DNA of 23,002 bases from Brachionus plicatilis. Lineage: Eukaryota; Rotifera; Eurotatoria; Ploima; Brachionidae. Shown piece by piece: positions 9,801 through 17,602 of this stretch. The notes under the pieces were generated by a model that was given only the letters and a program-made list of their open reading frames with translations, ran no database searches and was not told the DNA's origin. The position numbers were made by a program, and so were the translations under genes. The stretch lies in NCBI GenBank assembly GCA_010279815.1, contig QEOQ01000552.1, forward strand, positions 272,863-295,864. Reading direction: 5' to 3'. Every line of letters begins with the position of its first letter. The stretch's first letter is position 1.

Positions 9801-12800
9801 CATCTAAAACATTAAAAAAAATTCCAATAAAAAACTTTCTTCCATCTAAAATTGCTCTCAAAATAAACTAAAATAATTATTGTTTTTTAGAGCCGATCAA
9901 CAATTTAAGCTTCTCAACAAATACCAAATTTTAGTGCCTGCATTAGTGACATGTTCTCATGAACATGGAATTGATCTTGAACTCATGCACTTTTTTCAGA
10001 ATTTTTGATATTTAACGCGGCATTAAATTCCGAAAATTCTAAGTTAGCACCAGATAAAAATCAAAAATACACTAGCTGCATTAAAAATTAAAATGTAAAT
10101 TTAAAAATCACATTTTCAATAACAGATCTTTCAGTTTTTAGTATTAAAAATCGAAAATCAAAATTATTTTTTATTAAAAAAATTAAAAATATCCATAATT
10201 AATTGCAGCCTCAATGGTTTGGTTTTCAAAAAAAAAGATTTGGTTTTCTTTTTCCTATCACCGATTAAAATTAATCCATTTAAATGGAAATAATGGGTTT
10301 AGGTTATAATGATTAATTTTAGAAAATAAAAATGTTTAAATGAATTAAAAATCTTTATTTTGATGAGACCTCAATAGTTAAGTTTTAAAAAAAAATTTCA
10401 TTTTTTTAAAATTCGAATTTGATTGAGAAATTGTCATTTAAATTACTTTTCGTAAATAAAATGAATGCTAAATTAATTTAATTTAATTTATTATTTACAA
10501 AAAAATGTGTTTAATGATTTATTTTTGGAATAATTTTAAGGTTATATAAAAAAAGAAAAATATTTACATGTGAGAGGCGAGTCTTGTTAGGGACTGTCGC
10601 CCCGAACCGCCGACTCCAAGCAATAAAGCATTGCCAAAAGGCTGGCGAATTATTCTACTAATTCGAGCTATATGTCTCATTGCATCCAAAAACAGCACTA
10701 GTCTCATTTTGGCCGAGTTTATTTGGTTATAATCTTCTAAACTTTCATCAATAACTTTTTTCATCTAGAAGCCAAATTTAAAAATAAAAAAAGCTCATTG
10801 AATAAAATTCATATTACCAATTTGAAATCACTTATTTCAGCATAAACTTTCGAGTCAGTATTTTGAACCATAAAGTCTCCATATATAACCGGCTCATTTT
10901 GAACCACGTCAGAATATTCCAAATTAAAGTTGTTCTTTATTTTTTCTTTTAACAAATTTGTGAACCAATTACGGTCCTCGTCATTGATCAGACGATCTTG
11001 GAATACACGACAACTTTCATGGTACCATAGTCTTAATAACTGAGGTACCGACTCGATCGATTTAACTTCGGCCATCAGAATTCCTTGAAATGTCTTCGAC
11101 AAATCTCTCAAATTAAAAGTGTAATGACTTTTAGCTGGTGTAGGAAGAAGCTGCGCTGAAATGGTCTTATAAACAGAAATACAACTCTGGACCAAATTTG
11201 AAGCACATTCGGAAATTTTATCATTATTTTCTTAAATAAAAAAATTTAAAATATTTTTAAAATTTTTCTTAATTTTATACTAACTTATCCACCAGTTGAG
11301 GATGGTGCCGAAAATTTTATTCATGCTGACATCTTCCATTTCCACAAAGCTCAAATGATTGAAATGGCGAGTGAGTCTGCCTGTGACAGGATTACGACCA
11401 CCACCAGGCGGACCCATAGCGCAGCAAAAGTTAATATCGACCAAATGACGGAAATCACCTATGGCCTTTCGATCATACCAACCTCTAAAGTCTATCCACT
11501 GTCGTATCAATTCTATCGGTGGCTGAGCTCCATAAACTTCCAAAGCTGGCATGTTCAAATCATCAATAAAAAAAATGAAGTATTTTCCCAACGGCGGACC
11601 ATAGATGCCTTTGCGTCTTTTATCAAGCTTAGAGTCAATCAAATCCTGGGTTTGATTTGCACTGGTCTTAGCTGAGAACACAATAAATTCAGGACTGAAC
11701 TCTTTGGGCATTGTTCGTACTAATTTGTCAACAATGGTGAGTGTTTTTCCAGTACCAGTTGGTCCAACGCATAAAACTGTTTTGTCATTTTTCAACAAAA
11801 ATTCAATTAAATGAGCATTACGAATGTTGTCAATTGTCGGAACAATTATGTCGGAAAATTTTGTATCAGATGGCAAGTTTAATTCTGGAAAATCAGCCAT
11901 CCAATTTTTCCATTTAATCTTTTGAAAAATAATTGAATTTTTTTTTGAAAAATTTTATCTATTTAATTATTAATTATTACTATTTTAACTTTTTTGACTT
12001 CCTCTTCGTTTTCATCTTTGTTTTCTTCTTCGTTCAAGAATATTCCTCCATCATCAAGTACATAGTCGTACACAATTCCCTCAGGCGGAAAACCCATTTT
12101 TAATCCATTTTTTTCAATTTTTTGTCTAAGCCAGTCATTGAATTTAATGCGTCCATCATTGTCACAAGAAGCTCCCACTGACCAAGTCAAGGAAAACAAA
12201 AACCAAGGTTCCAGTAGCTCCGGAAGCTTTTGAATAGCTTCCTCAGATAATGGTTTGTCATTCTAAAAATAATTATATATCAATAATAGTATGACTTTAT
12301 TTTAATTAACTAGCTAATTTGTGAAGCTCAATTTAAATGCATTAGCAATTTTTTTTTAATAATTATCATGCTGAAATAAAGCAATTTTAATTAGCGGCTA
12401 AAATTTGATTTATTTTCTAAATTCTAAAAAATAAATACGCGAAAAATATTCTGTTATTTGGTTAGTTTAAAAAATAAGTTAGGTTAATAAGGTTAAATTA
12501 ATAGTTTAGTGTAAAAATATACCCGTATTAGCTTGGTTTTGTCAGATCGCTGTGATTTATTAAAATAAAAAATCAGTGATGTGTTTTTAAAATGTCAATT
12601 TGTGTATTTTTTGGACAAAGTTTGGGGAAGTAAATATTTTATCATTTATCTTTTTACTAATAGATGAAAATGTCTTGAATTTGAAAAAAATTATTTGCCA
12701 TAATTGTCTTGTTAATAGAATAAAAAAAATTTGATTATATGAATCGTATAGAATGGATTGTTTCAAAATTCAATTTTTTTTTTAATTATGAAAATTTTTA

Positions 12801-15800
12801 CGGAAATAAAGAATAAAAATACTTTTAAAGCAAAAATAGTGCTCAAAAAGCTAAAAGTCAATGAAATGTTAGATTTTATTTGAAAACAACCGTGAAAGTG
12901 TGGACTAATTTTTAAATCCTTAAAGAATATTACCCCAAGTCTAGAATTCTTGAAAAGTTAAGTTTAAAAATAAAATATTTTGGACTTTCTTTAAAAAATT
13001 TTGAACTTACCTCTTTAGGTCTGTAAGGAGCGAGGAAACAGTCCATTAGCTTGAGTAAACTAAAAGTCAAATTGCTGTCCATGGTCGGAATAATTTCTTT
13101 GGCATTTTTGCGAATAAATTTTATTGAAGGCTTTAAACAAAATTAAAAAAATTTTCCAAAACCTAAAAAATTTACCTCTAAAAATATTTCGAAAAGATTG
13201 TTTAATATTTCCTGATGGACAAAAACACTCTCAGGCAACTTTCGAATCCAACATTCAACAAAGGGCTTAAGACCTAAGATGCTTGGCTCCAGATAAACCA
13301 TACCGCATCGACTCACCGTAGCTGGACTGGCGACAGCAAGATCAGCTACTTCGAACATCATGGTCATAGCTTCGGTCATTTTAATTATTTCTCCATTTGT
13401 TAAGCATAACTTTTTATTATCGTCTAAAACGGTGTTCATATTTTCTATCCAAACTGCATCTACTGGACCATCGAACAAGTACCATCGTTTATCATCGTTT
13501 TCCGCTTCAACACCTTGACCCATTAGAACAGACAAAATGCCATCAGTCCATTCATGAGTCATTTGATCAAATTCACCATACAATTGACCCATGGTAATGG
13601 ACTTGGGATTCAAGATGTAAGTGTGGACGACTTCAAAAGGGGAACCAGCTGGTGAAGGCTGACCTGCCAAAGAAGTCATTGCTGCCTTTAAAGTTTCATA
13701 ACACTTTGTTTTGCCAGATCCTGTAGGACCGACCAACATGAGTCCATGACGAACTACGGTAGTTTCGTAAAGCTGTATACACTTAAGTATAAAGTTGTCC
13801 ACATCTTTTATATCCAACTTTGAGCATGATTTTCTAAGCGAGCTCTCTAAGGCACCATAGTCAATTGGTTCTTCTCTAAAGTTAAAAATTTTTAAAAACA
13901 TTTTGATCTTTTTCCATTTAAATTTACTTTATCTTGGGAAATAAATCAGATACTATGCCATTGAATAATTTTAAGTCATCTTGTAAAAATTTAGGTACAT
14001 TGACATCTCGGATAGCTCTCAAACAAATCAGTTCCTTTATTTAAAAAAAAATTATTTTTTTGTTAGTTAGATTAGTGTTTTAGAATTTTACTTCATTCAT
14101 GTCCGGGTTTTGCCTCTTAAGATTACCAGCAGCTGAAATTACGGACTTGACTGCTCTCATGCCAAAATCGTAGTGATCCTGTGAACTAAGCTGCTCGGAT
14201 GAAAGTTTAAAAGTAGTTACAATCTTTTTAGCCAAGGTTTTGGCATCCGAAAAACCAAAAGAAAAAAGCGATATCTCAGCAATAAGTGCATAATCTGGTA
14301 CCATCATAGCCACGGGTCGGAATAAAGCCTTATATTAAAATAAATATTCTATTTAAAAATAAAAAAGATTATTTTATACCTTTAAATTGTCAGGTAATTC
14401 GGTACGACCAGCATAACCAGGATTCATAGTGATAAAAACTGCACATGATGGTTTCAAAGCAATTTCAACACCCTCAAATATGAATCTTTCAGCCTTTAGA
14501 AACAAAAGTTATAAAATTGTTAAATTGATATTTATTAAGTGATAAATAAGCTATACTATTATAAGAGCAAGGATCTACAAGTTTCGCATATGATTAAAGA
14601 ACCATTCAAAAAAAATACAATTTTTAAAATAAATAACATAATAAAATAAAAATAGAGTTTTTGTCAAAAACTTTTTGAAAAGTAGAACAATTTTTTTTAG
14701 ACCAAGTAAAAATTTATTGAACTAATCTCAATAAGTTAAGAAGAGATACTGCTTGAAGACAAGATGTAAGTTGGGTAATGCTGTATTCTATAAATTTATC
14801 TTATGTCAAGTATTCGGTAAGAATTTTTCTCTGTTTTAGCAGTATTATCATTATTTTATTTGATTTACTTAAAACATTCTATTATTCTTTTTATTAGTTA
14901 AAATTTATGAACAAGTTAAGATCTTTTTATTTAGAAAATTTCATTTAGTGATATTTAATGGGAAAATTGAAGTTAAATATTAAATTTAAATAAACAAAAG
15001 GATCAAATCTTATCTTTTTTGTGAGCTCTTTCTTAAGATAGTTTTGTATAGTTTGATTTTTTATACAGAATTTTTATTTTTATAATTATTTAAGATTAAC
15101 TTGATCGTTTTAATTCCAAAAATGTGATCTTTTAATTTTCTCATTGATTAATTAGTTCATTAAAACTTTGAACTTTCTTATGATGAAGTAAAAATTATAA
15201 TAATGTATTTAAATTTCCAATTACAAAAAGGCTTAACTTGGATCTTTAAATCATAGCTGTTTTAACTGAAGAAGATTCATTGTTTTTTATCTCGAAAAAT
15301 GGTGAACGTTCAATTCATATTTTTCAAAGAATCGGTGAACTTTTCTCATAGAAAATTTTTAATCGAAAAATCGGCTATAAAAAAATTTTTTTAATAGAAT
15401 GGTATTTTTTATAGTTAATTAATTGACAAAATATTTAAAATTTTCCAAAAATCTACTAAAAATGAAAATCTTAATCAAATTTTATAAAATTACACGTTTT
15501 TTTATAAATTTTTTTACAAATTTCTAAGAAAAAATTTCAATAAGTATTTTTCTATCAAATATTTTTCTTTAAAATCTCTAAGATTTTTGTTTTAATTTTG
15601 TATGAATTTAAGTATCACCAATAGAAACCAAAAATATTGATCTTAATAAAATTCTATTCATCACTTTTAAATAATTATTTGAAAAAAAACTTGTATATCA
15701 TACTAAATTATATTTTTAAAAATAAGTATTTTTCATCGTGAAAATAATAAACAAGAAAATTCGATCACAAACTAAAGCATTCCCAGATACTTTAAAAAAA

Positions 15801-17602
15801 TAAGTTTAGATAGTTCAGTAATAGGAAAAATAGCCGTCCATTTTGATATTAATAGAAATTTTTCATGCTAAAAAGATTTTTAACTAATTTCTCGTTCAAC
15901 AAGTAAATTAATGTTTTTTATTAATTTAATTGAACTAATTTGATAGAGAATATAAATTAATTTTGAAAAAAAAATTACGCCGCTTCGAGCCTATTAAATT
16001 TTTTTTGTAAAAAAATTAATTTTGTGCCACACATAAAAAAGACAATTAAACAAACCCGTTGAGTAAGAGCTTGTTGAATTTGTTGAATTTGTTGAGCGAC
16101 TACTGATAGCACTTCTATATCGATGCGATTAAACTCGTCAAAGCAAGCCCAAGCTCCAGCACTAAATAGATTTAAAAAAAAAAAGATTTGTTTTTAAGCC
16201 TGATTTCAATTTTGCCAAGGGTAAGGATCAAGGATAAAAGCTTAAGCGAATAATTTTTATAATTCTTTATGATTTTTTAGCTATTCAATTTTATCACTTT
16301 TTTTTCTACCTTATTTTTTAAATTTTTTTTTAAAACTGAGATCTGCTGAGCTACAACAGATAAAACTTCGATATCCATTCGATTGAACTCGTCAAAGCAA
16401 GCCCATGAACCAGCACTAATTCAAGACAAATTGATTATTCAATTAACACTTGGCAATTTTACAAAGGCTAAATAGAACTGGTTCACTTACCTGGCAAGGC
16501 CTTTTAAAAATTTTCCCATAGCCATAAAATCTAGCTGGTCCGAGCAATTGAATACAACACATTGAATGGCCATCGCTTTGGCCAAATCTTTTGTAGTCTC
16601 TGTTTTTCCAGTACCAGCAGGTCCAGCTGGTGCACCACCAAATTTTAAATGAAGTGCTCCTGTCAATGTCAAATAGCATCTATCTGTTAGAGGTGTAATT
16701 ACCAGACGTGAGGAATTTCCTAAATATTCGTAGCCGTACAAAAATTCTGCATTTACGGCCCTGATATACAAATTATCATTCATGTAATAATACCTTTAAA
16801 AAAAATTAAAATTTATAAGAATTAAAATTTTTTTATTGCCAACCTTAGCTGACTGATCCATTCAAAGTCATTTACATCAGAAACTTTTTCATTTAGGAGA
16901 TTGATTACCACATCTCTTGCGTGCACTTCAATTACAATTAAAGCTGATAATGTCTGTCTGGCTTTGGAACTTAATTTTCCTCGGACTAATTCTCTTAAGT
17001 CATCTAATTCTTTAAGTTGCTTTTGGTGATACTCTGGCAGGTTGTTTTCTTCAAGAGCTTTGCTGACCAAAATTGTCCAATAGGTCTGACAGCCAGCGAT
17101 GACAACTTGGCCAGGCCATTCAATAACCCAACTTGTCCGCGGTTTCTGAAAAATAAAAATAATTTTTTGAAAACATTAAATTTTTCCCAGTTACAGTTTT
17201 ATAATCTTCTAAAGAATCGCGAATTATTTGTCTCAAGCTCTCTTTCATCACTCTTTCTATCTCAAGCATCCAGTCTTCAACATTTCCAGTCGGATAGATA
17301 TTTTCTCTAAATTCTACTCCTTCATTTTCTGCAGAGTACATGGTTGATATTCTCATGTCTTTTTCGAATTTGACTCGGTAAATGCTTTCAAAACATTTAC
17401 GTAAATGGGGCTGAACAGCTTCAGGATCTTTGGTTTTCGAAAGAATTTCCAGAAGCTCGTCATCGGACAGAAAATAAAATCTTGGAAACGAAGTTCGTTT
17501 TGTTTCTAAATATTCACTCAGACCTTTCTGAACTTGTTCTAGTAATTTATTGCATTCTTTTAGCTGATCTCTGAGACGTGCATCTGGGCATAAACTGATT
17601 AC
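3152..17602 (-). CDS. DNAH1: Axonemal dynein heavy chain, DNAH1 orthologue (inner arm), 3' part of the gene
   Basis: This is the ATP-driven motor subunit of an inner-arm axonemal dynein, acting in motile cilia or flagella. Eighteen exon positions join in frame: 17195-17602, 16844-17145, 16491-16793, (16310-16415 or 16056-16161), 14380-14493, 14092-14328, 13928-14034, 13176-13875, 13011-13130, 11981-12262, 11285-11918, 10818-11230, 10568-10764, 9546-9681, 8069-9490, 7883-8014, 3923-6519, 3152-3860. Using one copy of the duplicated exon gives 8,919 nt, or 2,972 residues plus stop, with no frameshift or internal stop. Domain order is linker end, AAA1, AAA2, AAA3, AAA4, stalk with microtubule-binding tip, AAA5, AAA6, C-terminal domain. 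Assignment to DNAH1 rather than DNAH3/7/12 rests on remembered family sequence: for example the AAA1 segment [20 protein letters not shown], the tract ERFxFEGVEI and the ending HWIKRGVA(M)LCAL. Vertebrate DNAH1 is about 4,265 residues, so about 1,300 N-terminal residues (tail and most of the linker) are missing. They are not visible anywhere from 17603 to the window end. Confidence 0.92.
3923..6519 (-). CDS. DNAH1: Dynein exon 17: AAA5, AAA6 and start of C-terminal domain
   Basis: 2,597 nt, by far the largest exon (about 865 residues). It starts [23 protein letters not shown]5 markers are [40 protein letters not shown] and [23 protein letters not shown]6 markers are [33 protein letters not shown] and [15 protein letters not shown]. 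It continues into the C-terminal domain with [28 protein letters not shown] and [20 protein letters not shown]. It ends in [10 protein letters not shown] with the last Arg codon split (AG|A). The first Met in this block (in EQMTHKW) is internal, not a start. Confidence 0.96.
6520..7882 (-). other. Dynein intron, 1.36 kb
   Basis: Mostly A/T, with two less A/T-rich patches (about 6600-6685 and 6900-7045). The first contains tRNA-like promoter motifs, listed separately. No exon or ORF of note. Confidence 0.65.
6633..6682 (+). other. tRNA-like remnant with A-box and near B-box motifs
   Basis: TGGTTAAAAAG (6637-6647) fits the Pol III A-box consensus exactly. AGTTCAAGTCC (6665-6675) fits the B-box at 10 of 11 positions. 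AGAGTG at 6633-6638 and CACTCT at 6677-6682 are perfect complements that could form an acceptor-like stem. The boxes are only 17 nt apart, too close for a full tRNA, and the T-stem does not pair. At best this is a degraded or tRNA-derived (SINE-like) piece, and chance is possible. Confidence 0.2.
7883..8014 (-). CDS. DNAH1: Dynein exon 16: end of stalk / start of AAA5
   Basis: 132 nt, 44 codons, phase 0. It reads [20 protein letters not shown] and [19 protein letters not shown], ending at donor GTAAGT. The 54-nt intron before it and the 1.36-kb intron after it both preserve the frame. Confidence 0.93.
8069..9490 (-). CDS. DNAH1: Dynein exon 15: AAA4 end, stalk and microtubule-binding domain
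   Basis: 1,422 nt, 474 codons, phase 0. The first third is AAA4: [40 protein letters not shown] and [12 protein letters not shown]. Then comes stalk coiled coil 1, rich in E, K and A with the marker [20 protein letters not shown]. The globular microtubule-binding tip follows ([48 protein letters not shown]). Coiled coil 2 (VEPKRES... through [14 protein letters not shown]) closes it. The whole antiparallel stalk is thus in one exon. The donor is GTAATT. Confidence 0.95.
9546..9681 (-). CDS. DNAH1: Dynein exon 14: AAA4
   Basis: 136 nt. It encodes [34 protein letters not shown] and VFLFSDTQ, conserved AAA4 segments. It is short and lacks a long open frame of its own, but phase and homology are unambiguous. 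Confidence 0.93.
9682..10567 (-). other. Dynein intron, 886 nt
   Basis: A/T-rich intron separating the two halves of AAA4. I see no coding sequence, RNA gene or clear repeat in it. Confidence 0.7.
10568..10764 (-). CDS. DNAH1: Dynein exon 13: AAA4 P-loop
   Basis: 197 nt. It reads [19 protein letters not shown] and [20 protein letters not shown], then the AAA4 loop [17 protein letters not shown]. Arg in place of the usual Walker A Lys is normal for AAA4 of this axonemal dynein group, not a local defect. The Met codon is split (AT|G) by the next intron. Confidence 0.94.
10818..11230 (-). CDS. DNAH1: Dynein exon 12: AAA3-AAA4 segment
   Basis: 413 nt. After a short variable start ([16 protein letters not shown]) comes [20 protein letters not shown] and [14 protein letters not shown], then [20 protein letters not shown] and YGDFM. 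The segment joining it to exon 11 is about a dozen residues shorter than I recall for vertebrate DNAH1. Confidence 0.93.
11285..11918 (-). CDS. DNAH1: Dynein exon 11: AAA3
   Basis: 634 nt. It contains the AAA3 P-loop [35 protein letters not shown] and the Walker B stretch [14 protein letters not shown]. These are followed by [20 protein letters not shown] and [23 protein letters not shown]3 is a regulatory nucleotide site. The exon ends in phase 1 at donor GTTAGT. Confidence 0.94.
11981..12262 (-). CDS. DNAH1: Dynein exon 10: AAA2-AAA3 region with acidic tail
   Basis: About 282 nt, phase 0. It contains [30 protein letters not shown] and [17 protein letters not shown], then an acidic run of E, D and N residues. 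The 3' end is uncertain. Donors at GTAATA (exon low end 11981) and GTTAAA (low end 11990) both keep the frame and differ by three residues. Confidence 0.85.
12263..13010 (-). other. Dynein intron, 748 nt
   Basis: A/T-rich, with no coding sequence seen. A small imperfect hairpin (12546-12558 with 12570-12580) sits in a slightly GC-richer patch around 12530-12605. Confidence 0.7.
13011..13130 (-). CDS. DNAH1: Dynein exon 9: AAA2-AAA3 connector
   Basis: 120 nt, 40 codons, phase 0. It contains [20 protein letters not shown] and [10 protein letters not shown], and ends at a consensus donor GTAAGT. The intron before it is only 45 nt and the one after is 748 nt. Confidence 0.9.
13176..13875 (-). 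CDS. DNAH1: Dynein exon 8: AAA2
   Basis: 700 nt. It opens with [13 protein letters not shown] and [17 protein letters not shown], followed by the AAA2 P-loop [12 protein letters not shown]. Further on are [15 protein letters not shown], then [20 protein letters not shown] around the Walker B region, then [20 protein letters not shown]2 binds nucleotide structurally in dyneins rather than driving the cycle. Confidence 0.95.
13928..14034 (-). CDS. DNAH1: Dynein exon 7: AAA1-AAA2 connector
   Basis: 107 nt. It reads [20 protein letters not shown] and [15 protein letters not shown], ending with two bases of a Lys codon. Flanking introns are 57 and 52 nt. It is too short to stand out as an open frame, but it joins the neighbours exactly in phase. 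Confidence 0.92.
14092..14328 (-). CDS. DNAH1: Dynein exon 6: end of AAA1
   Basis: 237 nt, 79 codons, phase 0. It begins [19 protein letters not shown] and continues with [20 protein letters not shown], then [16 protein letters not shown]. These are highly conserved dynein AAA1 small-domain and AAA1/AAA2 junction segments. Confidence 0.94.
14380..14493 (-). CDS. DNAH1: Dynein exon 5: AAA1 sensor I
   Basis: 114 nt, 38 codons, phase 0 at both ends. It reads [20 protein letters not shown] and then [18 protein letters not shown]. The N of TMNPGYAGR is the sensor I residue of AAA1. It joins directly to either version of the alternative exon. Confidence 0.94.
14494..16055 (-). other. Dynein intron, 1.56 kb, after the duplicated exon
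   Basis: This is the largest of the resolved dynein introns. It is nearly pure A/T. I searched it by eye for a third copy of the Walker B exon (the plus-strand string tcgtcaaagcaagccca) and found none. No ORF, tRNA or known mobile element is apparent. Confidence 0.7.
16056..16161 (-). CDS. DNAH1: Dynein alternative exon 4 copy II: AAA1 Walker B, glutamine-rich tail
   Basis: 106 nt, the same length and phases as the upstream copy 148 nt away. It reads [18 protein letters not shown]...VVAQQI followed by [10 protein letters not shown], ending at donor GTTTGT. Its tail matches the DNAH1 family pattern in this place (Q-rich, then a basic residue before ERFxFEG), so this is probably the ancestral form. 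The tail includes a 9-nt direct repeat (CAACAAATT twice, then a partial unit). The acceptor has a long pyrimidine run. Both copies cannot be included together without a frameshift. Confidence 0.9.
16071..16096. repeat. 9-nt direct repeat inside alternative exon copy II
   Basis: On the coding (minus) strand CAACAAATT occurs twice in a row and is followed by CAACAAGCT, encoding Q-Q-I-Q-Q-I-Q-Q-A. The unit is a multiple of three, so slippage would change length without breaking the frame. Confidence 0.85.
16310..16415 (-). CDS. DNAH1: Dynein alternative exon 4 copy I: AAA1 Walker B, lysine-rich tail
   Basis: 106 nt: one base completing Ser, then 35 codons. It reads [18 protein letters not shown]...VVAQQI and then [10 protein letters not shown], ending at donor GTAGAA. 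The Walker B residues D-E of FDEFNR are intact. Acceptor and donor phases equal those of the downstream copy at 16056-16161, so this exon can replace it exactly. It is separated from exon 3 by a 75-nt intron. The Walker B half is highly conserved. The last 10 codons are A-rich and unlike the family consensus, so I considered a decaying copy, but the mostly silent divergence argues against decay. Confidence 0.8.
16491..16793 (-). CDS. DNAH1: Dynein exon 3: AAA1 with P-loop
   Basis: 303 nt. It encodes the start of AAA1, the main ATPase site: [20 protein letters not shown], then the Walker A loop [13 protein letters not shown], then [22 protein letters not shown]. It ends mid-codon (AG) at a strong donor, GTAAGT. 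That donor is followed by a choice of two near-identical acceptor exons. Confidence 0.95.
16844..17145 (-). CDS. DNAH1: Dynein exon 2: linker end / approach to AAA1
   Basis: 302 nt starting in phase 0 with K-P-R-T-S-W. It includes [41 protein letters not shown] and ends in [10 protein letters not shown]. The split Arg codon (AG|G) is completed by the next exon. The intron before it is 49 nt. Confidence 0.92.
17195..17602 (-). CDS. DNAH1: Dynein exon 1 of window: linker (DHC_N2) C-terminal part
   Basis: 408 nt, 136 codons, phase 0 at both ends. It carries the characteristic linker tract [10 protein letters not shown]...[17 protein letters not shown] and the following QPHLRKCFE. The linker is the mechanical element that swings across the AAA ring. 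The acceptor is the AG at 17603-17604 and the donor is GT just below 17195 (next bases taactg). No in-frame ATG lies directly upstream, so this is an internal exon and the gene continues beyond it. Confidence 0.9.

Noticed and set aside
10568..10764. Arg instead of Lys in the AAA4 P-loop (GVGGSGR) as a defect
   Set aside because: This substitution is usual in AAA4 of many axonemal dyneins, so it is not specific to this gene.
11355..11675. 106-codon plus-strand open frame
   Set aside because: Antisense shadow of the dynein AAA3 exon, whose minus-strand reading is unmistakable.
14494..16055. Possible third copy of the Walker B exon in the following long intron
   Set aside because: No match by eye to the conserved core (FDEFNR-coding string) on the minus strand.
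16310..16415. Idea that the first Walker B exon copy is a dying pseudo-exon
   Set aside because: Of 14 differing codons in the first 25, 12 are silent. Length, phases and splice dinucleotides are preserved. Random decay would not leave this pattern.
16443..16679. 78-codon minus-strand open frame overlapping the AAA1 P-loop exon
   Set aside because: A different frame of the same exon. The conserved P-loop frame at 16491-16793 explains the sequence, and this one also runs through the intron.
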